The translations under genes were made by a program, and so were the position numbers. The notes below the pieces were generated by a model. That model worked only from the letters and a program-made list of their open reading frames with translations, was not told the origin of the DNA and ran no database searches. From an uncultured Veillonellaceae bacterium (GTDB taxonomy: Bacteria > Bacillota > Negativicutes > Veillonellales > Veillonellaceae): DNA of 64,000 bases. Below, one piece after another: positions 8,237 to 16,911 of the stretch. The stretch is taken from assembly GCA_945867815.1 (NCBI GenBank), contig CAMBIX010000003.1, forward strand, positions 124,001 through 188,000, in the 5' to 3' direction. Each line of letters begins with the position of its first letter. Position 1 is the stretch's first letter.

Positions 8237-10486
8237 CTAGGCTTCCCCATACTCTCCTTTTAAGACATAGGCATAGAGTCGACGCTTTTGTAAAGCTGCA
8301 TCATATCCCCAATACACACCTTGCAGTTCTAACTCAAAACCTTCCCACAGGTCGACATATTCTTCTAATATTTTAAAATAGGCAAGAGCCGCTTCCGACC
8401 AACGCTCCCCTGGCTGAACACAGATAATACCTGGCGGATATGGCAAGGCCCCTTCCATGGCTACCCGGCCTAGGCAGTCAGATACAGGTACTAACTCGCC
8501 GTGTCCTCTTACAAAATGAATATTCGCTTCTTGCGGGCTCATAACATATTGAGGCAAATAATCTTCTTGGAACAAACGCTTCTGCCATAAGCTCACTTGC
8601 CGCTTACGATAAAAATCATGCATTTCCTGACAAAGCTGCCTAATCGTATACCCACGGTACCGTTTCATATGGTTTTTATACATACTTGGCAAGACTTCTC
8701 GCATAGGCGCATTGGCATCAATTAATTTTTCAAAACGTACTAATTGTGCTAAAAGCATTTCCATCTTAGTCTCAGATTCCGCTGGTGTCATTAAGAAAAG
8801 AATGGTATTCAAATCATTTTTTTCAGGAATAATCTGATACTCCCGCAGATAAGTTGCCAAGATAACCGCCGGTATACCAAACTCACTATAACCACCAGTC
8901 ATAACATCAATGCCAGGCGTTGTTAAATAAAATTTACAAGGATCTACAAAGTATTGATTCTGCCCATAACCTGCAAAGGAATGCCACACCACATTAGGTT
9001 CAAACACAAAATACGCCTTATCTTGCGCAATAGTCTCTGTATCCGCATTTTCCCAAGGCTGGTTATGAACCATAGGCGGCACAAAAGGGCGCACGTAATG
9101 ACATTCCGTAAGTACTCGTTTACGTGCCTCAATACCTAGTCTAAGGCAGTCGCCCCACAGGGTAATAGCCGCCTCTCCTTCATGCATACGAGCATTTACA
9201 TCAAGTGCAGCAAACAAAGGGTAAAAAGGCGATGTTGATGCATGCATCATAAAGGCATTATTAAAACGCTTCTGATTCACATAGCGGTCTTGGCCTTTAA
9301 TATGCTTATCTTTTTTATGAATCTGTGAAGTCTGTGAAAACCCCGCCATCTGTTTATGTACGGATTGCGTTACAAAGATACCCGGCTCATCCGGCCCTAA
9401 ATCTAACAAGAGGGGACTACAATCTTTCATCATAGGAATAAACTGTTCATACCCGACCCAAGCTGAATCAAAGAGTATATAATCACAAAGGTGACCTATC
9501 TTACGAACCACTTCCTTAGCATTATAAACCGTACCGTCATAAGTGCCTAGTTCAATAACAGCCAGACGAATTGGCCGTTTGGCGTCTGCCTTTTCCGGCA
9601 TACGTTCCCGTATACGTTCTCTAATATATCCTTCATCAAAACAAGCTTCCGGAATACCACCTATGGCCCCATAAGGATTACGCTCCGTCTCTAAGTAAAT
9701 CGGTACAGCCCCGGCCTGCACAAGAGCCCCCATAGAAATAGACTTATGATTATTTCTGTCATACAAGACTAAATCACCTGGTGTTAGTAAGGCATTGAGT
9801 ACCACCTTATTAGATGACGAAGTTCCGTTAAGAACAAAATAAGTCTTATCTGCATGAAAGACTTCCGCCGCATGTTCTTGTGCTTCCAAAGCGTATCCTT
9901 CATGAATCAATAAGTCACCTAACTGCACATCCGCATTACAAAGATCACTGCGAAAAAGAGTTTCCCCATAGAAATCATAAAAAACCCGTCCCGTTGGATG
10001 TTTGCGAAAAAATTGGCCTCCTTGATGTCCAGGACAATTAAACTGCGTATTACCTCGATTTACATATTCATCTAACATACGAAAAAAGGGCGGTAAAATA
10101 CGTTCTTCATACACCTGTACAGCCATCTCAATGCGTTTAATATATAACTCCCGTTCTGTTGGATCAATATCTAACACACCATAAGCAATATGTAATAAAT
10201 CCGTCGGCGCTATGCGATCAACTCGTGCCAAATCCACATCCAAATCCGAATCTTTTATAATCTGTAGAACTTCTTTTTGCCAAAGACCTTCTGTCTGTAC
10301 GATAAATAAGGGGATATTAAAAGCCGAAATGACAGGCTCCTTCATCACTTCCTGTTCCCAATCGGTTATGACGACAGCACCTACATCCGTATAATCCGTC
10401 CGCTCCGGCCTCACTATATCTCGCTTAGTAATCCGACCAACTAGGGTTTCTGCCGCCTGTGATAAAACAACCTTCATTTGAGCCAT
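8237..10486 (-). CDS. speF: Ornithine decarboxylase, inducible/PLP fold type I
   Basis: 749 aa. It decarboxylates L-ornithine to putrescine with pyridoxal phosphate. The three domains of this family are present: N-terminal wing (about 1-130), PLP core (about 135-610) and C-terminal domain. The block ILFDSAWVGYEQFIPMM followed by SVHKQMAGFSQTSQIHKK closely matches E. coli SpeC/SpeF rather than LdcI or AdiA; the PLP lysine is about K378. FNCPGHQGGQFF and RQLCQEMHDFY also fit. The ATG at 10486 has AGGAGG seven bases ahead; the longer reading frame has no such site. No adjacent antiporter (PotE). In Veillonella and relatives, putrescine or cadaverine is bound to peptidoglycan and is the ligand of SLH domains; SLH genes lie 8 kb away. 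Confidence 0.93.
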   Translation of the reverse strand: MAQMKVVLSQAAETLVGRITKRDIVRPERTDYTDVGAVVITDWEQEVMKEPVISAFNIPLFIVQTEGLWQKEVLQIIKDSDLDVDLARVDRIAPTDLLHIAYGVLDIDPTERELYIKRIEMAVQVYEERILPPFFRMLDEYVNRGNTQFNCPGHQGGQFFRKHPTGRVFYDFYGETLFRSDLCNADVQLGDLLIHEGYALEAQEHAAEVFHADKTYFVLNGTSSSNKVVLNALLTPGDLVLYDRNNHKSISMGALVQAGAVPIYLETERNPYGAIGGIPEACFDEGYIRERIRERMPEKADAKRPIRLAVIELGTYDGTVYNAKEVVRKIGHLCDYILFDSAWVGYEQFIPMMKDCSPLLLDLGPDEPGIFVTQSVHKQMAGFSQTSQIHKKDKHIKGQDRYVNQKRFNNAFMMHASTSPFYPLFAALDVNARMHEGEAAITLWGDCLRLGIEARKRVLTECHYVRPFVPPMVHNQPWENADTETIAQDKAYFVFEPNVVWHSFAGYGQNQYFVDPCKFYLTTPGIDVMTGGYSEFGIPAVILATYLREYQIIPEKNDLNTILFLMTPAESETKMEMLLAQLVRFEKLIDANAPMREVLPSMYKNHMKRYRGYTIRQLCQEMHDFYRKRQVSLWQKRLFQEDYLPQYVMSPQEANIHFVRGHGELVPVSDCLGRVAMEGALPYPPGIICVQPGERWSEAALAYFKILEEYVDLWEGFELELQGVYWGYDAALQKRRLYAYVLKGEYGEA

Positions 10487-10543
10487 GTAACAACCTCCTA
10501 TAAACCGTTCACTTAAAAGAAACAAAAGTATAGTATAAAAATA

Positions 10544-10569
10544 CCCTAGACAGTTTTATCTGTCTAGGG
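10544..10569 (-). terminator. Terminator after the DUF488 gene
   Basis: CCCTAGACAG and CTGTCTAGGG form a 10-bp perfect stem with a six-base loop; T-rich tails follow on both strands. It closes the tcyP-nitroreductase-DUF488 operon, and the ornithine decarboxylase promoter must lie just past it. Confidence 0.9.
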
Positions 10570-10576
10570 TTCTTTT

Positions 10577-10945
10577 TTATTTTTCTAATACTTTTTCTAC
10601 ATACTTACGCAAGATAGGTAGCTGACTCTTATCAGCCTCTTTCATACCATAGAGCATAATCACATCCTGCGTCGTTAATTTGGTTCGAATCAAAGCCACA
10701 AAATCACCAAAAGTAGGATTGGCCTCTATCTCAGCGGCATACTTAGCTGAAAACGTATCATAATCAATCGTCTCTGTATGATAAGCCTTACGAAGGTCGG
10801 CCGTAGGCGCTATCTCCTTAGCCCAATAATCAAGGCCCGCCCGTTCCTTCTTAATACCTCTTGGCCATAAGCGATCAATTAAAATACGATACCCTTCATG
10901 TACATCCAAGTCATCATAGATACGTTTCCATACTAAGTGTCCCAT
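10577..10945 (-). CDS. DUF488 family protein
   Basis: 122 aa. The opening RIYDDLDVHEGYRILIDRLWPRG with the invariant DRLWPRG, and the following DYWAKEIAPTADLRKAYH, define the DUF488 (YeaO-like) family, whose function is not established. Length is typical. A GAGG lies about 11 bases before the ATG, and the gap to the upstream nitroreductase gene is 25 bp, so it is the last gene of a three-gene operon. Confidence 0.88.
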   Translation of the reverse strand: MGHLVWKRIYDDLDVHEGYRILIDRLWPRGIKKERAGLDYWAKEIAPTADLRKAYHTETIDYDTFSAKYAAEIEANPTFGDFVALIRTKLTTQDVIMLYGMKEADKSQLPILRKYVEKVLEK

Positions 10946-10970
10946 TGCTTACGCTTCCTCTCTATCGGGT

Positions 10971-11783
10971 CTATTTATCAAACGTCACCTCTAAAGGCCG
11001 ACGTTCTGGTGCCCGACGGAATGTATGTGTCGGGTACCCTACTACAATAGCACCACCGATACGTTTGTCGTCGGGTATTTGCAACAATTCCACCAAGGGT
11101 TCGTAATCTACCTTGCCACAATATTCAGCAAAACCACTCCAGCAAGTCCCAAGTCCTAGAGATGGCGCGAATAATTCTGCATAGGACAAGCAAAAATGAG
11201 AGCTTTCTAAGCCACGTTCAAAATTCCGTTTAGGAGCTAAAGCAAAGACAAGCGTAGGGGCTTCATGGAAAAGAGGATCTCTATTATGCGTCTTTTCATA
11301 CAAGGTAATCGTCCGATAATAAATACGCATTTGTGCATAAAGTTTGCTCATAGATTCCATCCACGTTGTTACATGTTGACGAATCTTAGCAATCGTTTCT
11401 GGATTTTGAATAACCATATAGGAAACGCCCTGTGTATTGGTAGATGTCGGGGCCATACGGGCTACATTTAATAAACGGGTGATTTCTTCCTTAGACACTT
11501 GTTTTTTACTAAACTGCCGTACGGAACGACGAGAACGCAAGAACAATTCGGCCTCTTCTGCCGATAAGGTCTTGTAATCCCTTAAATCTACCTGTTGAGC
11601 CCGTGGCGTGCCATCATAATCAATAGCTTCTGTTGGGCAGACAGCCACACAGTGTCCACATAAAATACAACCACCCCGTCCTTTTTTAGGACTTTCATCG
11701 CCCATGATAAGTAATCCGGTTGGGCATTCTTGAATACAAGCCCCACATCGAACACAACGCTCCGAATCTACCATGAATTCCAT
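10971..11783 (-). CDS. Ferredoxin-nitroreductase fusion protein
   Basis: 270 aa. Residues 10-60 carry two [4Fe-4S] motifs, CVRCGACIQECPTG and CILCGHCVAVCPTEA; residues about 85-260 are an FMN-dependent nitroreductase domain (RSRRSVRQFSKKQV, ARMAPTSTNTQGV, GLGTCWSGF). Such fusions reduce nitro compounds, quinones or unknown acceptors with electrons delivered through the clusters. AGGAGG nine bases before the ATG at 11783 decides the start; seven codons upstream lie further in-frame starts. It begins 4 bp after the stop of the symporter gene, so the two are coupled. Substrate unknown. Confidence 0.92.
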   Translation of the reverse strand: MEFMVDSERCVRCGACIQECPTGLLIMGDESPKKGRGGCILCGHCVAVCPTEAIDYDGTPRAQQVDLRDYKTLSAEEAELFLRSRRSVRQFSKKQVSKEEITRLLNVARMAPTSTNTQGVSYMVIQNPETIAKIRQHVTTWMESMSKLYAQMRIYYRTITLYEKTHNRDPLFHEAPTLVFALAPKRNFERGLESSHFCLSYAELFAPSLGLGTCWSGFAEYCGKVDYEPLVELLQIPDDKRIGGAIVVGYPTHTFRRAPERRPLEVTFDK

Positions 11784-11787
11784 CTGT

Positions 11788-13197
11788 TTATTCCTCCTCA
11801 TCAACAGTATCTACCGTTGACATATCTTCATAAGACTTCTTATTAAACGTACTCATCATTTTATCAACAAAAATGGCATTTGTCATCGCCCCGCTAACAT
11901 TTAACATGGTACGCCCCATATCAATAATCGGGTCAATGGCCAGAACTGGCGATATAGATGGAAACAAATTACTCATACCCATACCCGATAAAGACACGGA
12001 TGCAGACATGGTTGCTGTCCCTGGAATCCCTGCAATGCCAAGAGAACCTAAGGCAATGACGATAACACTCATAATGTACATGGTCACATCCATCTGGACA
12101 CCAGATACATTGGCTATATAGACAATACATAAGGCAGGGAACACACCAGCACAGCCCTGCATGCCTGCTGTTGTGCCGAAGCTAGCCACCGTATTGGCCG
12201 TTGTGGACGTAACCCCTAACTTATTCGTTAACGTTTCAATTGTTAACGGCAAAACGCCCATACTGGATCGAGACGTAAAAGCTAATAGCAAAGGCGCCTT
12301 TGCCTTACGGAAGTAAATCCAAGGATTGGCTCCTACCAACGTCAACAAAATAGACTGAATAATCAGCATGATAATAATACCTACATAGATAAGCAAGATA
12401 AAGAGCCCCATATCAATAATGGCTTGAAATCCTTTTTGTGCTAAGGTAGTTGCCAATAGAGCCAACACGCCGTAAGGCATAAGGCCAATAACAAAATCAG
12501 CCATCCAAGAGATAATTAAATGAGATTCATCAAAAAGCTTGGTCACAATGTCTAACGTGTCTTTACCTGTCGATTTAATGGCCCGTGCAATAGCGCCAAC
12601 AATAAAGGCAAAGACAACTACGGCAATGACATTTGTCGAAGACATAGCCTGTACTGGATTCTTTGGAATCAAATTTAACAAAGTATCTACAACCGGTTTA
12701 ACGTCACGCATCTTGGAGGTACCTTCAGCAACAGCCGCTCCACCTTGTCCTAAATGAGCAACAGAACCTAAGACTAAGCCAACAATAGCTGCCACAGCCA
12801 CCATGCCTAAGGCAACTAAAACCGTTGCCGATACAAGCTTGCGAAGGTCAGCTGCGCTCTTCATATGAAGAACTACATGGCCAATAGAGATAAATACTAG
12901 GGGAATAACTAGCATTAAAATCAAATCAATAAAACCAGTCCCCACTAAAGAGAACCATTTTGTACTTTCTTTTATGAAAGTCACACTCATTGGGTTATTA
13001 GGAAATCCCGCAATAATCTGCACGGAAAAACCTAACACCGCACCTAATACAGTCCCGATAATGACCCGTTTACCAAACGAAATACCCGCGCGTTGTAATA
13101 CATACATAAAACCTAATAACATTAGGAATAATATCAACACGCCAATAGTTATTGGACTACTAATCATTAGAAACTGCTGAAAAAACAGTATAGCCAT
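11788..13197 (-). CDS. tcyP: Dicarboxylate/amino acid:cation symporter, TcyP-like cystine importer
   Basis: 469 aa with 8-9 membrane segments of the DAACS (glutamate transporter) fold. Family blocks include the serine-rich reentrant loop LLAFTSRSSMGVLPLTI, and AGMQGCAGVFPALCIVYIAN and GIPGTATMSASVSLSGMG. Overall organisation and the long N-terminal segment before the first motif resemble B. subtilis TcyP, an L-cystine symporter; the specificity is by resemblance only. A GTG three codons upstream is an alternative start, but the only purine-rich stretch (GAAAG) is better placed for the ATG. First gene of the operon with the ferredoxin-nitroreductase, which might link cystine uptake to thiol redox. 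Confidence 0.85.
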   Translation of the reverse strand: MAILFFQQFLMISSPITIGVLILFLMLLGFMYVLQRAGISFGKRVIIGTVLGAVLGFSVQIIAGFPNNPMSVTFIKESTKWFSLVGTGFIDLILMLVIPLVFISIGHVVLHMKSAADLRKLVSATVLVALGMVAVAAIVGLVLGSVAHLGQGGAAVAEGTSKMRDVKPVVDTLLNLIPKNPVQAMSSTNVIAVVVFAFIVGAIARAIKSTGKDTLDIVTKLFDESHLIISWMADFVIGLMPYGVLALLATTLAQKGFQAIIDMGLFILLIYVGIIIMLIIQSILLTLVGANPWIYFRKAKAPLLLAFTSRSSMGVLPLTIETLTNKLGVTSTTANTVASFGTTAGMQGCAGVFPALCIVYIANVSGVQMDVTMYIMSVIVIALGSLGIAGIPGTATMSASVSLSGMGMSNLFPSISPVLAIDPIIDMGRTMLNVSGAMTNAIFVDKMMSTFNKKSYEDMSTVDTVDEEE

Positions 13198-13238
13198 TTT
13201 ACTCACACTTTCTTTTTTAACAAAATATAACTCTAGCT

Positions 13239-13247
13239 ATTATAACA
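13239..13247 (-). promoter_or_regulatory. Extended -10 promoter of tcyP
   Basis: Minus strand TGTTATAAT, a consensus -10 with the TGn extension, 42 bp before the start codon; no good -35 at 17 bp, as is usual for extended -10 promoters. Confidence 0.65.
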
Positions 13248-13264
13248 CAATATGAAAACTAAAA

Positions 13265-13309
13265 GAGTACATAAGCAAAAGTAATAGACTACCTCTGCCT
13301 TATGTACCC
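13265..13309 (-). terminator. Terminator of the lutABC operon
   Basis: GGGTACATAAG pairs with CTTATGTACTC (11 bp, one G-T pair), then TTTTAGTTTT on the minus strand. It separates lutC from the tcyP promoter. Confidence 0.85.
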
Positions 13310-13333
13310 TCTATATACCACTATGAAATTACT

Positions 13334-14044
13334 TTAATCAACTAAAATGAATGTGACATTAATCGGCCCATGTACCCCAACAACACGAACCAATTCAATA
13401 TCCGCCGTGTTAGACGGTCCCGAAATATGAACGATATTCGTTGGGAAAGATGACGGATCTTCCTTATAAACTTCAGATAAAGCCGCCATAGACTGGGTCA
13501 TACGTGGCACAATCGTGTCCGTATGTAAAACCGCAATATGTGTAATTGGTAAGAGCCCGATAGAACGACCACTTTCTTCTGTACTTGGCTGTACAACCGT
13601 TGCCGTTTCGGCTATTCCCATAACAGGAAAGGTAATACCGATTTCTGCATCCTGCGACGCATTAATATTGGCGTCACGTCCCTTAGATGCATCCCATTTA
13701 ATAAAGGTAGCCTTATCAGCTGGCTCTTTAGCAAATAATTCTTCCAAATTGTATTCCCTTACTTCATCACTATTTGGATAAATAACCTTGCCACCACCAC
13801 GTTTTTCAATTTCGTCTAAAAGGACCTGACCTAACTGGTCCTTTGTCGTTTCAATGTAGTGCGTCCCTACTTTTTCGCACTCCGTCTTAAACATAGCTAC
13901 CACTTGGTCTTGTGTCAAATCATCATACATATCAGCCTGTGGACCATGACTCATATCAAAAGGGGCCACATAGTCTGGTATAGCTTCTCGCCCTAAGGCC
14001 CGAGAAATGCGTCCGATAAAATCGCGTTTTTTTGCTTCGTCCAT
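13334..14044 (-). CDS. lutC: Lactate utilization protein C
   Basis: 236 aa LUD-domain protein, third subunit of the LutABC L-lactate dehydrogenase complex, which oxidises lactate to pyruvate. Typical features are the C-terminal segment FPVMGIAETATVV and the GRSIGLLPITHIAVL motif shared with LutB. Start and lutB stop overlap by one base (TAATG), so translation is coupled. Order A-B-C and lengths match B. subtilis lutABC. Confidence 0.93.
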   Translation of the reverse strand: MDEAKKRDFIGRISRALGREAIPDYVAPFDMSHGPQADMYDDLTQDQVVAMFKTECEKVGTHYIETTKDQLGQVLLDEIEKRGGGKVIYPNSDEVREYNLEELFAKEPADKATFIKWDASKGRDANINASQDAEIGITFPVMGIAETATVVQPSTEESGRSIGLLPITHIAVLHTDTIVPRMTQSMAALSEVYKEDPSSFPTNIVHISGPSNTADIELVRVVGVHGPINVTFILVD

Positions 14045-15489
14045 TAGAATGTCCCTTTCTTTTTATTCTTTTCATACTTAGCATATACATCACGGAATTT
14101 ATGTAACTTCATTGTACCCATATCCTTGGACTTAATCCAGCCACCAGCAACTGGCAAGACTTTCATCCATTCTGGCATAGCATCATCTTTAGCTACCGCC
14201 TTCATACCTACAGCAGCCGCCTTCGTCCCCATATCATATAAGAAGGAGTTGGCAAACATAGTCGCAGCTGTCTTAAAGATTGGTTTTTCAATAGCTGGCC
14301 GTACATTGGTATGTTCCGCAATATTTTCTCTATGTTTTAATAGCAATTCATGAATGGGAATCTTAACAGGACAATGTTCCCAACATTCACCGCACAAGGT
14401 TGATGCATAAGGAAGGGCACCTGCTTTTTCATAGCCTACCAATAGCGGTGTCAACACAGCCCCCATTGGTCCTGGATAAATTGAACCATACGCATGGCCT
14501 GTAATATGACGATATACTGGACAGATATTCATGCAGGCACCGCAGTGAATACAGCGAAGCATAGAATTAAATTCGCCACCCAAGACATTGGTACGACCAT
14601 TATTCACAATGATAATATGTAGATCTTCTGGACCATCTGCTTCTCCAGGCTTAGCTGGGCCTGTAATCAAGGAGAAATAATTTGAAATCTTAGCCCCTAC
14701 GGAAGAGCGAACTAACAATTCCATCATTACATCCAATGACGCTAAATCAGGCACTAAACGTTCCATCCCCATAACCGCAATCTGAGTACGAGGAATGGAG
14801 CTACTCATACGTCCATTACCTTCGTTACTTACAATAGTAATGGAGCCTGTTTCTGCTACACCAAAGTTACAGCCTGTAAAGCCTACATTAGCTGTTAAGA
14901 AACGTTTACGAATGAACTTACGTACAAAACGTGTCATTTCTTCTGGATTTTCTGTGCCTTCATAACCTAGCTTATCATGGAAGACTTCCCGAATCTTAGA
15001 CCGTTCCAAATGAAGGGCTGGCACAACAATGTGAGACGGCGGATTCCAGTCATCTGTCTGTAAGATAAATTCAGCCAAGTCTGTTTCATTAACATTGATA
15101 CCCGCTTTAATTAATTCTTCATTAAGGCTGATTTCTTCTGTTAACAGGCTCTTAGACTTAACAATCATCTTTGCTTCTTTTTGTCGAAGCACTTCTAAGG
15201 CATAGTCTGTCGCTTCTTTATCAGAATTAGCAAAGAATACATGCGCCCCTGCCTTTTCTGCATTTTCTGCAAACATATTCAAATAGTAATCCAAGTTGCG
15301 TAAGGTATGGTCACGCAAGGCTGCCGCTTCTGTACGAAACTCTTCCCATGCCGGCACTTGCTCTACTAAAGCTTTTCGTTTTGTATAAAACACATCCTGT
15401 GCTTTTTGAATGGCTTTTACCTTAAACTGATTGTCCATTACATCCTTGACCCGTGTATGGAACGGACGTTCATCATATAAAATACTCAT
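14044..15489 (-). CDS. lutB: Lactate utilization iron-sulfur protein B
   Basis: 481 aa. The N-terminal two thirds is a LUD domain (GCNFGVAETGSITIVSNEGN); the C-terminal third has two [4Fe-4S] motifs, CIHCGACMNICPVY and CGECWEHCPVKIP, then helical segments. It is the electron-transfer subunit of the LutABC lactate dehydrogenase. AGGAGG lies seven bases before the ATG. It follows lutA by 23 bp and overlaps lutC by one base. Confidence 0.95.
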   Translation of the reverse strand: MSILYDERPFHTRVKDVMDNQFKVKAIQKAQDVFYTKRKALVEQVPAWEEFRTEAAALRDHTLRNLDYYLNMFAENAEKAGAHVFFANSDKEATDYALEVLRQKEAKMIVKSKSLLTEEISLNEELIKAGINVNETDLAEFILQTDDWNPPSHIVVPALHLERSKIREVFHDKLGYEGTENPEEMTRFVRKFIRKRFLTANVGFTGCNFGVAETGSITIVSNEGNGRMSSSIPRTQIAVMGMERLVPDLASLDVMMELLVRSSVGAKISNYFSLITGPAKPGEADGPEDLHIIIVNNGRTNVLGGEFNSMLRCIHCGACMNICPVYRHITGHAYGSIYPGPMGAVLTPLLVGYEKAGALPYASTLCGECWEHCPVKIPIHELLLKHRENIAEHTNVRPAIEKPIFKTAATMFANSFLYDMGTKAAAVGMKAVAKDDAMPEWMKVLPVAGGWIKSKDMGTMKLHKFRDVYAKYEKNKKKGTF

Positions 15490-15512
15490 GGTCTCCTCCT
15501 AACAGCGCGGAC

Positions 15513-16250
15513 TTACCGGCAATTTAAAAGCTCAGCAATATGCATAACCTTAATACGGCGATCAATTTCACCAGTCTTATATAAACGATCTAACATACCT
15601 TCAATACTCATAAGGCAAGCTTGGTCAGCACCAGCGACTACATTAGCACCCGTAGCCGCAATATTTAAGGCTTTTTCTTTTGTCATAGCTGCCGAAATAT
15701 CTGGATTCTTAATGGAGAACGTACCACCAAAGCCACAACACCGATCCATACGATCTAACTTGCGATAATCAAGACCACGAATATTCGTCAATAACTTAAA
15801 AGGCTGTTCCTTAATGCCCAATAAACGCGTTACATGGCAAGACGTATGATACGTTACGGAGTCATTAAACGTAGCGCCTACATCCGTTACGCCAAGCACG
15901 TCTACAATGAACTCTGTAAATTCATAAATCTTAGCCGACAAATTATTAGCCCGTGCTAGCCAAGCTGGTTCATCCTTTAAAATATCCTTGTACTCATCCT
16001 TCATAGCAAAAGCACAAGACCCAGACATACTAACTACATAATCCGCGTCTTCGAAACATTCAATCGTATTCTTCATAGCATCTTTCGCCGTAGCCGCATA
16101 GCCAGAATTACTAAACATCTGACCACAACAAACCTGCTTCTTAGGTACAACGACGTCACACCCTAAATGCTCAAGTACCTGTACCCCTGCCATGCCAACA
16201 TGTGGGTAAAACATATCAATCAAACATTGCGTGAAAAAATGAACTTTCAT
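15513..16250 (-). CDS. lutA: Lactate utilization protein A (Fe-S oxidoreductase)
   Basis: 245 aa, a two-CCG-domain protein of the GlpC/HdrB type: VCCGQMFSNSGY (Cys 41-42) and CCGFGGTFS near residue 180, each with matching upstream cysteines (SGSCAFAM, HTSCHVTRL). It binds a noncubane or [4Fe-4S] cluster and is the first subunit of LutABC. GAGG lies eight bases before the ATG. No lactate permease or regulator is next to the operon, but a GntR/FCD regulator (the family of LutR/LldR) is encoded 6.5 kb away. Confidence 0.94.
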   Translation of the reverse strand: MKVHFFTQCLIDMFYPHVGMAGVQVLEHLGCDVVVPKKQVCCGQMFSNSGYAATAKDAMKNTIECFEDADYVVSMSGSCAFAMKDEYKDILKDEPAWLARANNLSAKIYEFTEFIVDVLGVTDVGATFNDSVTYHTSCHVTRLLGIKEQPFKLLTNIRGLDYRKLDRMDRCCGFGGTFSIKNPDISAAMTKEKALNIAATGANVVAGADQACLMSIEGMLDRLYKTGEIDRRIKVMHIAELLNCR

Positions 16251-16609
16251 TCAATTCGCCTCGACTTTCTTGCAACCACAATTCAAGTTGTATATCTATC
16301 CATATAGACTTGTATAAAATAAATAAATAGCCAACGTGCATCGATAAATCGCCTTTTCAAAAGGGTTTTATCGACCTTTATTACACATTATATATAATAC
16401 GCGGCACAAGACCAAGCCTTTTGCGATATTAGCAACATGCGCAATATTTTCATGAATAATATGCACTAAATACATGCAATTAACCTACACCTTTTATCCA
16501 TCTTTAGCACTATGTCATGAAGTACTTTTCCCTTCCCCCATAACACGAATGCACGCCACCAAACTCTATACATAGCTCCCAAGTTATTTTCCTCTTGGCT
16601 CAATGTTAC

Positions 16610-16702
16610 GAAGCGCCTGATGTCTCTTCAAAACGCAACGTGCCCTTAGGGTAACTTGCGAGCGAAGCGAAGGACGGAGTTTTTGAAGACCATCAGGTAC
16701 TT
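16610..16702. repeat. Long imperfect hairpin in the lutA-SLH gap
   Basis: Paired segments GAAG/CTTC, CCTGAT/ATCAGG and CTTCAAAA/TTTTTGAAG enclose a core with GCAA...CCCTTAGGG...TAAC-TTGC. The core arrangement (inner hairpin, TAAC on the 3' side, closing stem) resembles repeat family 1, but the sequence differs. GGACGG at 16672 can also pair with CCGTCC at 16703, so an alternative fold exists. No U-run. It lies between divergent genes in a 660-bp gap (16251-16911) that otherwise holds repeat copy 3 and the SLH promoter. Confidence 0.6.
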
Positions 16703-16738
16703 CCGTCCTCTGCATTTACAACTTTACCCTTATGTCAC

Positions 16739-16811
16739 AAAGCACCCTATACTTCTCGTAGAGAGCCTTCGCCGTAGGTGACCAGCTCTCGAGAGAACGT
16801 ATAGGGGGCTT
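16739..16811 (+). repeat. Palindromic repeat family 1, copy 3
   Basis: Outer stem AGCACCCTATAC/GTATAGGGGGCT, CTCG/CGAG, AGAGC/GCTCT, core CCTTCGCCGTAGG then TGACCA. It stands between divergently transcribed lutA and the SLH gene and has no U-run on either strand, so this copy cannot be explained as a terminator of either neighbour. Confidence 0.85.
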
Positions 16812-16860
16812 CCATACTCCTCGACACAAGCAAAAGCATATAGAGTATTACATGCATTCG

Positions 16861-16869
16861 TGCTATAAT
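16861..16869 (+). promoter_or_regulatory. Extended -10 promoter of the first SLH gene
   Basis: TGCTATAAT, a consensus extended -10, 43 bp before the ATG at 16912. No strong -35. Confidence 0.7.
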
Positions 16870-16911
16870 ATAACCCAAATGCAAGCATTTATAGAAAGGA
16901 GCCTTGATTCC

